Assembly (NCBI RefSeq): GCF_943193205.1
Contig: NZ_CALPDD010000008.1
Location: 1-64,000, forward strand
Direction of reading: 5' to 3'
DNA length: 64,000 nt
Source: Alistipes muris
GTDB lineage: Bacteria; Bacteroidota; Bacteroidia; Bacteroidales; Rikenellaceae
Below are positions 1 to 8,663 of the stretch, piece by piece; within the stretch, counting starts at the first letter, position 1, and every line of letters starts with the position of its first letter. Below the pieces are notes generated by a model that ran no database searches, was not told where the DNA came from, and saw only the letters and a list, made by a program, of their open reading frames with translations. Both the position numbers and the translations under genes were made by a program.

Positions 1-34
1 TTTTTATTTTAAAAACCAATTAAAATTAACGTTT

Positions 35-3000
35 ATGGTAAGAAAACTTGTACTATCGTTAATTGCGATTCTGGGAGCCGGAGCGTTGTTCGTCGGGGCT
101 CAGAACCGGCAAATATCCGGTACGGTTGCCAATCCCGAGGGTCAGCCGATCGTCGGAGCGACCGTCGTGGTCGACGGTACGTCGGCAGGCACCACCACCG
201 GCTCCAACGGTAAGTTCACCTTGACGGCTCCTGCCGACGCTACGCTGACCGTTTCGTTCATCGGCTACCAGTCGCAGCAGATACCCGTCGCTGGCAAAAC
301 CTCCATCGACGTGGTCCTTGCAGAAGATACGCAGGCCATCGACGACGTCATCGTCGTGGCATACGGTACGGCTAAGAAAGAATCGTTTACTGGTTCGGCC
401 GCAGTAATCAAGTCTGAGAATCTCGAAAAACGTGTTGTTTCCAATGTCTCGAAAGCTCTTGAAGGACAAGTTGCCGGTGTGCAGACTACCTCGGGTACAG
501 GTCAGCCGGGATCGAATGCAACCGTTTCTATTCGTGGTTTCGGCTCGATCAATGCCAGTTCGCAGCCGCTTTACGTAGTCGACGGAGTGGCCTATTCCGG
601 GTCGATCAACGCGATCAATCCGGATGACATCGAGGCGATTACCGTGCTCAAAGACGCATCGGCCGGAGCGCTCTATGGTGCCCGTGGTGCCAACGGTGTG
701 ATCGTCATTACGACCAAGCGCGGCCGTCAGGGCGATGTGGACGTTAATTTCAAGGCTACGCTCGGCGTATCGTCGCGGGCGATTCCCAATTATGACCTCG
801 TCAATCAGCGCGAGTATGTCGAACTGAACTGGCAGTCGCTTTACAACTCGGCTTATTTTACGGCCGGTTATACCGATGCGGCTGCGCGTCAGTATGCTTC
901 GGCGCGTCTGAGCGGTACGCTGGGTGCCGGTTATAATCCGTTCAAGAATTATAGTTGGGCCGATTTGGTCGATCCTGCTACAGGCAAGGTTCGTGCCGAT
1001 GCTGTTTCGGCATGGGATGAAAGCTGGATCGACGCAGTGACCGACAATGCGGCGCTCCGTCAGGAATATCAGGCTTCGATTTCGGGCGGTAACAACATTC
1101 ACCGCGGAAGCATGTCGATTAGTTTCCTTGACGAAGACGGTATTCTCAAATCCACGAATTTTCAGCGCTATACGGGGCGCGTTAGCTACGATACGACGCC
1201 CAAGCATTGGTTTTCGGGCGGTATGAACGCCAACTTCGCTCACTCGAAGTCCAACACCAACCGCTATACGGATTCGTCCCAGTCCAACGTGTTCTACTCG
1301 GCTCAGCTGATGGCTCCGATCTATCCTGTTTATATGAAGGATGCCGAGGGCAAGAATGTTCTCGATGAGAACGGTAAGAAGCAGTACGATTATGGTGAAG
1401 CGCGTCCGCAGGATACCAATACCAATGTGATTGCCGGATTCTATGATGACCCGACGTCGAATACTACGGAGAGCCTTTCGGCCCGTACTTACCTTACGTT
1501 CGGCAGCGACAGCGAGAAAGCCGGTGCCTTGCAGGGCTTGAAATTCACGACCAATTTCGGCGTGGATTATCAGATGTCCAACAACATGCAGTATTTCAAC
1601 CGTCTGCATGGCAACCAGGCATCGAACGGCGGTCTGATTTACAAGTACAATTACCGTTACATGACCTATACGTTCAACCAGCTGTTGACTTACAACCGGA
1701 CGTTCGCCGACAAACATGAAATCAATGCTCTGTTGGGTCACGAGTTTTATAGCTACGAGGAGAATTACCTTGAGGCCAGCCGTTCGGGTTTGGTGGAAGG
1801 TCTCTACGAAGTGGTCGGCGCAACGATCAACTCGGCAGAATCCACTACCAAGGACCATCGGATCGAATCCTACTTCGCACGTCTGAACTACGGTTACGAC
1901 AACAAGTATTATATCGACGCCAGCTGGCGTACCGACGGTTCGTCGCGTTTTGCGCCCGATACCCGTTGGGGCCATTTCTGGTCGGTCGGCGCTTCGTGGC
2001 GTATTTCGCAGGAGAAGTTCCTGAAGAACGTGTCGTGGATCGACAACCTGACTCTCAAGGCTTCGTACGGTGTGCAGGGTAACGAAGGCATTCTTGACGC
2101 TTCCGGTTACGACAACTACTACGGTTGGCAGGGTTACTACGATGTCAATTCGACGGGTTCCAGCTATGGTTTCTCTCTGGCCCAGCTGGCGAATCCCAGC
2201 CTTACGTGGGAGAAGAACGCCAATCTTAACGTGGGTGTCGAGGCTTCTTTGTTCGGCAGCCGCCTGAATCTGGAGGTCGAATATTACAATCGGAAGACGA
2301 CGGACATGATTCTGGAGCGTCCGATGGCTTTCTCGAGCGGTTTCGAGTCTTATCTGGACAACATCGGCGAGATGCGCAACACGGGTTGGGAAATTTCGTT
2401 GAACGGCGTGCTGATCGACAAACCCGACATGCGTTGGGATGTGACCGTCATGGCCGCTACGCAGAACAACAAGGTGCTCAAGCTGACACCCGAGACGCCC
2501 GAAATCGTCGATGGTTCGCGCATCATCCGCGAGGGTCTGCCCATCTATACTTATTATCTGCCTAAGTTCGCAGGTGTCGACCCGGCTACGGGCGTTGCGC
2601 TCTATTGGGCTTATGATAAGGACGAGAACGGCAACATCGTCAACGAATACATTACTTCAAATACCGCGAAGGCTTCGGGCAGCCGTTATTACTGCGGCAG
2701 TCGTATTCCCGACTTGTTCGGAAGCATCGGTACCAACTTCCGTTGGAAAGGTCTCGACGTTTCGATTCTGACCACCTATTCGATCGGCGGTAAGGTCAAC
2801 GAAAGCATTTACAGTTCGACGATGAATCCGTTCTATTATGGTCAGACGTTCCATAAACATCAGTTGCGTGCATGGAAGCAGCCGGGCGATATTACCGATG
2901 TTCCGCGCGTAGAGGTGGGTACGAGCAGTATTTCTTCGGACCGCTTCCTTGTCGACGCTTCGTATTTTGCCATCAAGAATATCACGGTAGGTTATACGAT

Positions 3001-3181
3001 TCCTCGCAAGGCGTCCAGTTTCATTGGTATGAAGAGCGTGCGTGTGTACTGCTCGCTGGATAATCTGGCTCTTTTTACCCACATGAAAGGTATGAATCCT
3101 ACCTATTCGCTGACTGGTTCGACGAGTTTCGTTTATACGCCGTCGCGCAGTTTCGTGGCTGGTTTGGACATCAAATTTTAA
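35..3181 (+). CDS. SusC/RagA-family TonB-linked outer-membrane protein
   Basis: This 1048-residue protein is a TonB-dependent outer-membrane transporter of the SusC/RagA type, which imports bulky nutrients (glycans or peptides) with a SusD lipoprotein lid. Residues 1-22 form a signal peptide. Residues about 26-100 are the CarboxypepD_reg-like beta-sandwich typical of SusC. A TonB-box-like stretch (DDVIVVAYGT) follows near residue 105, then the plug domain with the family motif LKDASAGALYGARGANGVI (about 205-225). The rest is a beta-barrel that ends in an aromatic-rich strand finishing in Phe. The SusD gene starts 21 bp downstream. No sulfatase, glycosidase, sigma/anti-sigma or hybrid sensor gene adjoins it, so the substrate cannot be inferred. 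The promoter probably lies left of the window. Confidence 0.96.
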   Translation: MVRKLVLSLIAILGAGALFVGAQNRQISGTVANPEGQPIVGATVVVDGTSAGTTTGSNGKFTLTAPADATLTVSFIGYQSQQIPVAGKTSIDVVLAEDTQAIDDVIVVAYGTAKKESFTGSAAVIKSENLEKRVVSNVSKALEGQVAGVQTTSGTGQPGSNATVSIRGFGSINASSQPLYVVDGVAYSGSINAINPDDIEAITVLKDASAGALYGARGANGVIVITTKRGRQGDVDVNFKATLGVSSRAIPNYDLVNQREYVELNWQSLYNSAYFTAGYTDAAARQYASARLSGTLGAGYNPFKNYSWADLVDPATGKVRADAVSAWDESWIDAVTDNAALRQEYQASISGGNNIHRGSMSISFLDEDGILKSTNFQRYTGRVSYDTTPKHWFSGGMNANFAHSKSNTNRYTDSSQSNVFYSAQLMAPIYPVYMKDAEGKNVLDENGKKQYDYGEARPQDTNTNVIAGFYDDPTSNTTESLSARTYLTFGSDSEKAGALQGLKFTTNFGVDYQMSNNMQYFNRLHGNQASNGGLIYKYNYRYMTYTFNQLLTYNRTFADKHEINALLGHEFYSYEENYLEASRSGLVEGLYEVVGATINSAESTTKDHRIESYFARLNYGYDNKYYIDASWRTDGSSRFAPDTRWGHFWSVGASWRISQEKFLKNVSWIDNLTLKASYGVQGNEGILDASGYDNYYGWQGYYDVNSTGSSYGFSLAQLANPSLTWEKNANLNVGVEASLFGSRLNLEVEYYNRKTTDMILERPMAFSSGFESYLDNIGEMRNTGWEISLNGVLIDKPDMRWDVTVMAATQNNKVLKLTPETPEIVDGSRIIREGLPIYTYYLPKFAGVDPATGVALYWAYDKDENGNIVNEYITSNTAKASGSRYYCGSRIPDLFGSIGTNFRWKGLDVSILTTYSIGGKVNESIYSSTMNPFYYGQTFHKHQLRAWKQPGDITDVPRVEVGTSSISSDRFLVDASYFAIKNITVGYTIPRKASSFIGMKSVRVYCSLDNLALFTHMKGMNPTYSLTGSTSFVYTPSRSFVAGLDIKF

Positions 3182-3202
3182 TTTTAACCGGAGATCAAGA
3201 TT

Positions 3203-4792
3203 ATGAAAAGAATATTTTTGTTGAGTATCGCAGCCTCCCTCGTGTTCTCCTGCTCGAAGGATTCGTTGGAGACGTTCCCCGGGAACAAGGTGCCGGGAGA
3301 CGTGGTCTACGGTAGCGTCGACAATGCCAAGTCGGCATTGACTGGTACGCTGGCCAATCTGGGCCGTGGCGGTTGGCAGGGCGACTATAGTTCGGGTATC
3401 GGTTTCGGCTTGACCGAGACTTATCTGACCGGCGATGCGCTGGGTGAAGACTACGTGCTTTCGGGTTCGGGTTCGGGCTGGATGTGGCAGACCTATTCGT
3501 ACAGCATCAAAAGTTGGTTCGACGATCCTCGTTTGCAGTGTGCTACGACATGGAATTGTTATTATACCACTATCAATTCGTGCAATAACCTGATCGGTTC
3601 AGGCGAGTTGCTTTCGGAGTCGGATCAAGGCAAGTATATTTTGGGACAAGCCTATGTTTTGCGTGCTTTCTGCTACCATATGCTCGCCCAGGTCTATGCC
3701 CGTGCTTATTTCTATTATCCCGATGATTTGTGCGTTCCGGTTTATCTGGATCCTACGACTTCCGAGACCAAGGGCGCTGCGCGTTCGACCAACAAGTATG
3801 TTTACGAAGAAGCTATTTATCCCGATTTGACTGTCGGTATCGGTTTGCTGGAAGCGGCTCAAAATGCCGGTATTGTCCGCAGCGACAAGACCGAAATCGA
3901 CTACTATGTGGCCAACGGTATCAAGGCTCGTGTTGCTTTGACGATGCACCGGTGGGAGGATGCTGTCAAGGCTGCCGACGAAGCGTTGAAAGGCTATGCC
4001 GGTAAGGAGACACTCACTGCGGCTCAGCTTGCCAGTGGCATGAATGATGTGACGGCTTTGCCCAGCGTAATGTGGGGCGAAGTCAAGACGACCGACAACT
4101 ACGGTATGTATCTCTCGTTCCACTCGCAGATGGACGCAGGCCATGACGGTTACGCCCAAAAAGCCCGTCGTTGCTGCACTGCATGGCTTTGGAACCGCAT
4201 GAGTGCGACCGATGCGCGCCGTGCATGGTGGTTGGGGAATTTCGACAATGCCAAATATGCGGCTTCGGGTGAGGCTATTCGTTATTGCCAGGTGAAGTTC
4301 AAGTTCAAGGGCGATTCTTGGTTGGGTGATTATATTTATATGCGTGCTGAGGAAATGTTGCTGACGGCAGCCGAGGCTTATTGCCAGCAGGGCAACGATG
4401 CGCAGGCCCGAGTTTATCTGAATCGCCTGATGGCCAACCGCGACAGCGCTTACACGGGTTCGTCGAAGTCGGGCAAGGAGCTCGGTACTTTGTCCGCAGG
4501 CAGCGACGGCGCCGGTACTACGGGTTCGTTGCTCGAGGAGATTCTCATTCAGCGGCGCATCGAGTTGTGGGGCGAGTATGGCCGTCTGTTCGACATCAAG
4601 CGTCTGGGACAGGGTTTCAAGCGCACGAAGGTCGATGAGGCCGACAACCCCGATTTCGATCCCGCATCGTTGATTCCGTCCCGCGATACGCAGACGCCCG
4701 GTACTTTCGCATGGATTCTCCTCCTTCCGCAGAAGGAATTGGACGGTAATCCCAATATCGTGCAGAATCCGCTCGGCGATACCGCAGAATAA
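3203..4792 (+). CDS. SusD/RagB-family nutrient-binding lipoprotein
   Basis: This 529-residue surface lipoprotein is the SusD partner of the upstream SusC protein and should form the substrate-capturing lid of the transporter. A lipoprotein signal peptide ends at Cys17 (LVFSC). The body has the alpha-helical TPR-like arrangement of SusD, including the C-terminal region with 'RRIELWGEYGRLFDIKRLGQG' character near residues 450-470, a hallmark of the family. Its length is usual for SusD. It is clearly co-transcribed with the SusC gene (21 bp gap) and with the downstream lipoprotein gene (33 bp to its preferred start). The substrate is unknown. Confidence 0.95.
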   Translation: MKRIFLLSIAASLVFSCSKDSLETFPGNKVPGDVVYGSVDNAKSALTGTLANLGRGGWQGDYSSGIGFGLTETYLTGDALGEDYVLSGSGSGWMWQTYSYSIKSWFDDPRLQCATTWNCYYTTINSCNNLIGSGELLSESDQGKYILGQAYVLRAFCYHMLAQVYARAYFYYPDDLCVPVYLDPTTSETKGAARSTNKYVYEEAIYPDLTVGIGLLEAAQNAGIVRSDKTEIDYYVANGIKARVALTMHRWEDAVKAADEALKGYAGKETLTAAQLASGMNDVTALPSVMWGEVKTTDNYGMYLSFHSQMDAGHDGYAQKARRCCTAWLWNRMSATDARRAWWLGNFDNAKYAASGEAIRYCQVKFKFKGDSWLGDYIYMRAEEMLLTAAEAYCQQGNDAQARVYLNRLMANRDSAYTGSSKSGKELGTLSAGSDGAGTTGSLLEEILIQRRIELWGEYGRLFDIKRLGQGFKRTKVDEADNPDFDPASLIPSRDTQTPGTFAWILLLPQKELDGNPNIVQNPLGDTAE

Positions 4793-4825
4793 ATTCAAGG
4801 TCAAATGATATTAAACTCACACGAT

Positions 4826-5797
4826 ATGAAAAACGTCGTTAAAAAGTGCTTTGCTGCCGCTCTTCTGCTTTCGGTCATCGGGGGAGGGAGTTGCAACAAG
4901 GACCAGGAGGTCGCCAAGTTCGATCCTTCGGGCGAAAACTCCGAACTGGCTTATTTTGCCAGCGCTGAAACTTCGGTTTCGTTCGATCCCGCAGCAGAGG
5001 GTGTGCAGACCGTAGTGCTCGATTTGTTGCGTCAGAATGCTGCCGGAGAGTTTACCGTGGCTCTTTCGGTTTCCGGCAACGTCGATCTGATCGGTGTCCC
5101 CGAAACCGTTACTTTCAAAGCTGGGGAGTACAAAACCCCGGTTGTGCTCGAAGTGCTTACTGAGGAGTTTGTTCCGGGTTCCAATTATTCCGTGAAAATT
5201 ACGGCGGTCAATCCGGAAGTTGATCCCGAAACGCAAAGTTCCAGTCAGATCGGTACCAAGAACGTCTCTTTTGTCTTCAGCGCTTCACTCGTGCTCAATT
5301 GGCAGCCTTGTTATATACTCAAGGATTTTTCAAAATTGCTTTCCAGCGAATTGACCGAAGCCGATTATGTGCTCGGTGCCAATGGCAGTCCCGTTCTGCA
5401 GGGTGGTGTGTATGCCTACAATTTCTGGTGGGAAGGTGAGGATAATGAGCCGAAACTTGAGCGTGCCGCAGGTACTAATACATTCCGATTGACCAATTGG
5501 GGCGGCGGTGTCAATTTCATCTTCTCAGTCGATCCATCGAAGACGGTCACTGTGGATGGCAAGGAGTATGCGTCAGTCATCGTTTCCGACCAGTATATCG
5601 GCTCCGATCACTCGGACTACGGCAAGGTCTATGTTTGCGACGGTCAAACTTTCAACCCGAACAAGTACCCCGCCAGCACATATCCCAGTTATTGGGACGG
5701 CGGACAGACATTCGTCTTCCATCTGATGTACTTTGTGAGTGCCGGTACTTTCGGTGATCCGGCTCGCGAAACGTTCGTCATGGCAGACGGTAAATAG
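4826..5797 (+). CDS. Surface lipoprotein of the SusC/SusD locus
   Basis: This 323-residue lipoprotein is the third gene of the SusC/SusD operon. I prefer the ATG at 4826 because it directly opens a lipoprotein signal peptide ending at Cys23 (VIGGGSC); an in-frame ATG at 4805 would add seven polar residues. Residues about 45-130 look like a beta-sandwich related to Calx-beta or BACON-type modules (a pattern with VTFKAGEYKTPVVLEV). The remainder is beta-rich with many aromatic residues. By position it resembles the variable surface glycan-binding lipoproteins (SusE/F-like) of such loci. I do not recognise a specific family, and the ligand is unknown. A strong terminator follows 19 bp after the stop codon. 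Confidence 0.8.
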   Translation: MKNVVKKCFAAALLLSVIGGGSCNKDQEVAKFDPSGENSELAYFASAETSVSFDPAAEGVQTVVLDLLRQNAAGEFTVALSVSGNVDLIGVPETVTFKAGEYKTPVVLEVLTEEFVPGSNYSVKITAVNPEVDPETQSSSQIGTKNVSFVFSASLVLNWQPCYILKDFSKLLSSELTEADYVLGANGSPVLQGGVYAYNFWWEGEDNEPKLERAAGTNTFRLTNWGGGVNFIFSVDPSKTVTVDGKEYASVIVSDQYIGSDHSDYGKVYVCDGQTFNPNKYPASTYPSYWDGGQTFVFHLMYFVSAGTFGDPARETFVMADGK

Positions 5798-5816
5798 CTT
5801 TCCGGTTATGTGTTCA

Positions 5817-5850
5817 AGAGGGCTTCCCGATAAGGAAGCTCTCTTTTTTG
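5817..5850 (+). terminator. Rho-independent terminator of the SusC/SusD operon
   Basis: An inverted repeat (GAGGGCTTCC and GGAAGCTCTC with one G-T pair, loop around 5828-5833) is followed by a run of T. It lies just after the lipoprotein stop codon and should end the operon transcript. Confidence 0.85.
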
Positions 5851-5924
5851 TTGGGTGCAGGTTGTTTTTGCGACAGGTTTTTCGGACGAATAGTGGTTTA
5901 TTTTGCATAAATTTTGTTTTCGGA

Positions 5925-5955
5925 TTTGCAAATTCAAAATTTATTCCTACCTTTG
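5925..5955 (+). promoter_or_regulatory. Bacteroidetes-type promoter of tRNA-Phe
   Basis: TTTG (5925-5928) is followed after 19 bp by TACCTTTG (5948-5955), an exact match to the TAnnTTTG -7 consensus. It lies 36 bp upstream of the mature tRNA 5' end. Confidence 0.85.
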
Positions 5956-5991
5956 TGCCACGATAATACGGTTATCCGTTCTTATCCGGAT

Positions 5992-6064
5992 GGTGCCATA
6001 GCTCAGTTGGTAGAGCAAAGGACTGAAAATCCTTGTGTCCCTGGTTCGATTCCCGGTGGTACCA
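5992..6064 (+). tRNA. tRNA-Phe (anticodon GAA)
   Basis: The 73-nt sequence folds into a full cloverleaf. The acceptor stem is GGTGCCA/TGGTACC with one G-T pair, the D arm has GCTC/GAGC, and the anticodon loop CTGAAAA contains GAA. The T arm carries the GGTTCGAT-type loop and the discriminator base is A6064. The terminal CCA is not encoded. A promoter lies upstream and a terminator follows within 10 bp. Confidence 0.97.
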
Positions 6065-6070
6065 CAGCCG

Positions 6071-6101
6071 AAAGCCGCTTACGAAAGTAGGCGGCTTTTT
6101 C
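6071..6101 (+). terminator. Terminator after tRNA-Phe
   Basis: An AAGCCGC/GCGGCTT stem, continued inward by TTAC/GTAG around a GAAA tetraloop, is followed by a T run. The rest of the gap up to 6220 shows no further feature I can name. Confidence 0.88.
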
Positions 6102-6220
6102 GTTTACTCGTCGGCGAGCGCCAGGTGAAGGATGGGGTAGGGCTTGCCGGAGGGGTCAAGCGGTCAGCGCATCGAGTTCCGTGGCTGTGGGACGGGCAAG
6201 GCGTTCTATCGAGGTTGTTT

Positions 6221-7051
6221 TCATAGCAAGGTGACGGGCGGTTTGCGCCGGGAGAAATTGCGGGCCAGGGCGTCGGCGAAGGGCGTTTCGTAGCTCCGTG
6301 CTCCGGTTGGGCAGCCTTTGACGCAGGCGCAGCAGCGGATGCAGCGCTGCGGGTCGGTGTGCAGCTCGTCGCCGCGTGCGATGGCTTGCGTCGGGCAGAG
6401 CGCTGCGCAGCGGCCGCACCGGGTGCAACGTGCGGCGTCGACGACGGGGATGCGTACAACCGGATTTTTGCGCTGCCGGCGCCGATAGGCCAGCACGAAG
6501 CGGATAAATCGCAGCAGGGAGAGCAGGGACGTTCGGGGTGTTTTCAGCCGGGCAGCGTCGACGGTTGCAGGCTGTTCTGCGCGCAGTTTGGCCCGGATGT
6601 TTGCGCCGAATGCGGTTGCGACGGCCATGTCGTCGGCATCGGGGCGTCCGGCGGCAATCGGAGCGGCGGGGCTGCTGTACGAGTGTTCGCCCACGAATGC
6701 CGCCGCGGCAATGGGGCGGAATCCGTGGCGGCGGGCGAATTCCGCCAGTTCGACGGCGGCCTTTCCGAAATCGCGGTTGCCGTAGACGACTGCGATTATT
6801 GCAGGGGTGTCGTTGCCACGGATTTCGGCCAGCCGCTCGAAAGCCAAGGGCGGAATATGGCCGCCGTAGACGGGTGCCGCAAGGAGGGCGACCGTGTCGG
6901 GCCCGAACGTCAGAGCCGGAGCCTTGGCGTGGGTCAGGTCGGTCGCGATGACGGGACAGCCTTCTGCGGCCGCTTGCGCAATGGCATCGGCTACGCGGCG
7001 GGTGGTGCCTGTCGGCGAGAAAAAGAGCGTGCGGATTTCGGAGGGTTGCAT
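6221..7051 (-). CDS. EFR1-type flavodoxin / two-[4Fe-4S] ferredoxin fusion protein
   Basis: This 276-residue protein joins an N-terminal flavodoxin-like domain (FMN phosphate loop FFSPTGTTRR near residues 10-19) to a C-terminal bacterial ferredoxin domain with two complete cluster motifs, CTRCGRCAALCP and CIRCCACVKGCP (about residues 208-252). Such EFR1-family proteins are cytosolic electron carriers of anaerobes, and the partner enzyme is usually unknown. A basic linker (YRRRQRK) separates the domains. It is a single leftward gene between the tRNA-Phe terminator and a promoter-repeat array reading the other way, so the neighbours do not reveal a pathway. The fold and cofactors are clear; the physiological role is not. 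Confidence 0.85.
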   Translation of the reverse strand: MQPSEIRTLFFSPTGTTRRVADAIAQAAAEGCPVIATDLTHAKAPALTFGPDTVALLAAPVYGGHIPPLAFERLAEIRGNDTPAIIAVVYGNRDFGKAAVELAEFARRHGFRPIAAAAFVGEHSYSSPAAPIAAGRPDADDMAVATAFGANIRAKLRAEQPATVDAARLKTPRTSLLSLLRFIRFVLAYRRRQRKNPVVRIPVVDAARCTRCGRCAALCPTQAIARGDELHTDPQRCIRCCACVKGCPTGARSYETPFADALARNFSRRKPPVTLL

Positions 7052-7099
7052 GGTCGTCGGTTTTTCGCCGTAAAGATACGGTTTCTGCGGATTATTTCG

Positions 7100-7256
7100 T
7101 ATCTTTAACTTCGCTGAAGATACTCCCGCTCGGCAAAATGCGAATGAATTTGCTTTTGCCCTCGCTTATTCGTATCTTTAACTCCGTTTTAGATACTGCG
7201 CCTCGGAAAAAAGGCAAGTAAACTTGCTTTTTTCGCTCGACTTATTCGTATCTTTG
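7100..7256 (+). repeat. Tandem promoter-hairpin repeat array, locus 1
   Basis: Three -7-like octamers occur in phase: TATCTTTA (7100-7107), TATCTTTA (7173-7180) and TATCTTTG (7249-7256), 73 and 76 bp apart. Each interval holds CTCGG, a hairpin, then a CTCG-CTTATTCG flank. The first hairpin is GGCAAAATGC/GCTTTTGCC. The second is GAAAAAAGGCAAG/CTTGCTTTTTTC. Stem sequences differ but stay self-complementary. The same architecture recurs at 14364-14644 and, on the minus strand, at 18720-18802. Confidence 0.8.
7224..7256 (+). promoter_or_regulatory. Promoter of the UPF0597 gene, formed by the last array unit
   Basis: TTGC (7224-7227) and TATCTTTG (7249-7256) are 21 bp apart and match the Bacteroidetes -33/-7 consensus. 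The leader to the ATG at 7305 is about 45 nt and contains a small hairpin (GCCGAA 7262-7267 with TTCGGC 7279-7284). Confidence 0.75.
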
Positions 7257-7304
7257 ACTTTGCCGAAGATTCGTTTTTTTCGGCAAAAAGCAAACACAGC
7301 TGCC

Positions 7305-8591
7305 ATGATTCCGCAACCCGAACGCCAACAAATCATCGACCTGATCCGCCGCGAAGTCGTTCCGGCCATCGGCTGCACCGAGCCCATCGCCGTGGCTCTT
7401 TGCACCGCCCGGGCCGCCGAACTGCTCGGTGCGCTGCCCGAAAAAATCGCGGTGCGGCTGAGCGCCAACATCCTCAAGAACGCCATGGGCGTGGGGATTC
7501 CCGGTACGGGGATGATCGGTCTGCCGATTGCCGTGGCGCTGGGCGCTTCGGTCGGACGTTCGCAGTACGGGTTGGAGGTGCTGCGCGACGTGACGCCCGA
7601 AGCCGTGGAGCAGGGGCGTGTCTATATCGACGAAAAGCGCATTTCAATCGGTCTCAAGGAGGGCATTGCCGAGAAACTCTATATCGAAATCGAGGCCGAA
7701 GCTGCCGGGCATCGGGCCGTGGCTGTCATTGCCGGAGGGCATACCCGGTTCGTCTATCTGGAGCGCGACGGGGTGGCGGAGCTCGACGAGCGTAGGTCCG
7801 GAGCGGCGGAGCAGGAGACAGACGGGGTGCCGCTGTCGTTGCAGCGGGTGTGGGATTTCGCCATGACGGCACCGCTCGACGAAATTCGTTTCATCCTCGA
7901 AACGCGGCGGCTCAACAAGGCGGCGGCCGAACGGTCGTTCAGCGGCGAATTCGGCCATTGCGTCGGCCGGACCCTGCGGCGCGAGCGCGAACTGAAAGTC
8001 ATCGGCGACAGCATTTTCTCGCGGATTCTTTCCTACACCTCCGCTGCGTGCGACGCGCGGATGGCCGGGGCGATGATTCCCGTCATGAGCAATTCGGGCA
8101 GCGGCAACCAGGGCATCGCGGCAACGCTTCCGGTGGTGGTTTACGCCGAGGAGACGGGGGCCGACGAGGAGCGGACGATTCGTGCGCTGACCCTCAGTCA
8201 TCTGACGGTCATCTACATCAAGCAGAGTTTGGGCCGCTTGTCGGCATTGTGCGGCTGCGTGGTTGCGGCTACCGGGTCGAGCTGCGGCATCGTCTATCTG
8301 ATGGGCGGCGGTTATGCGCAGGCCGCGGCCGCCGTGAAGAACATGATTGCCAATCTGACGGGCATGATTTGCGACGGAGCCAAACCCAGCTGCGCCATGA
8401 AGCTCACGAGCGGCGTTTCGACGGCGGTTCTGTCGGCCCTGATGGCGATGGACGGCCATTGCGTGACGCCCGTGGAGGGCATCATCGACGAGGACGTCGA
8501 CCGCTGTATCCGCAATCTGACCGACATCGGGCGCGACGGCATGAACGAAACCGACCGTCTCGTGCTGAATATCATGACCAACAAGTGCTGA
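7305..8591 (+). CDS. UPF0597 family protein, L-cysteine desulfidase-like (CyuA/YhaM)
   Basis: The 428-residue protein matches the UPF0597 family, whose studied members (CyuA/YhaM, archaeal L-cysteine desulfidase) use a labile [4Fe-4S] cluster to break cysteine into pyruvate, sulfide and ammonia. The N-terminal GCTEP motif (residues about 23-27) and the late cysteines in LCGCVVAATGSSCG and GAKPSCAMK supply the expected cluster and catalytic positions. The start is the ATG at 7305, because the family begins at this point; an upstream in-frame TTG at 7224 would lie inside the promoter. The gene is monocistronic, driven by the promoter array on its left and closed by a terminator on its right. 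Other serine/cysteine deaminase activities in this superfamily are possible. Confidence 0.87.
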   Translation: MIPQPERQQIIDLIRREVVPAIGCTEPIAVALCTARAAELLGALPEKIAVRLSANILKNAMGVGIPGTGMIGLPIAVALGASVGRSQYGLEVLRDVTPEAVEQGRVYIDEKRISIGLKEGIAEKLYIEIEAEAAGHRAVAVIAGGHTRFVYLERDGVAELDERRSGAAEQETDGVPLSLQRVWDFAMTAPLDEIRFILETRRLNKAAAERSFSGEFGHCVGRTLRRERELKVIGDSIFSRILSYTSAACDARMAGAMIPVMSNSGSGNQGIAATLPVVVYAEETGADEERTIRALTLSHLTVIYIKQSLGRLSALCGCVVAATGSSCGIVYLMGGGYAQAAAAVKNMIANLTGMICDGAKPSCAMKLTSGVSTAVLSALMAMDGHCVTPVEGIIDEDVDRCIRNLTDIGRDGMNETDRLVLNIMTNKC

Positions 8592-8610
8592 GCGATACGC
8601 TGAAACAGAA

Positions 8611-8647
8611 AAAAGTCTCTTCCGCGCGACGGAGGAGACTTTTTTTG
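8611..8647. terminator. Bidirectional terminator between convergent genes
   Basis: GTCTCTTCCG and CGGAGGAGAC (one T-G pair, loop CGCGA) are flanked by an A run on the left and a T run on the right, so the hairpin can stop both the UPF0597 gene and the leftward waaA transcript. Confidence 0.88.
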
Positions 8648-8663
8648 TGGCCGAAGCGCCCGT

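Noticed and set aside
59-1975. Long open frame antisense to the SusC gene (638 codons)
   Set aside because: It lies wholly on the complement of a clear SusC gene and has no domain or signal pattern; high GC produces such shadows.
7100-7256. CRISPR-like array
   Set aside because: Only two to three units, internal hairpins vary, spacers are not unique sequences of equal length and no cas gene is present.
7224-7304. N-terminal extension of the UPF0597 protein
   Set aside because: The extra 27 codons start at a TTG within the -33 element and are transcribed only in part; family members begin at the ATG at 7305.
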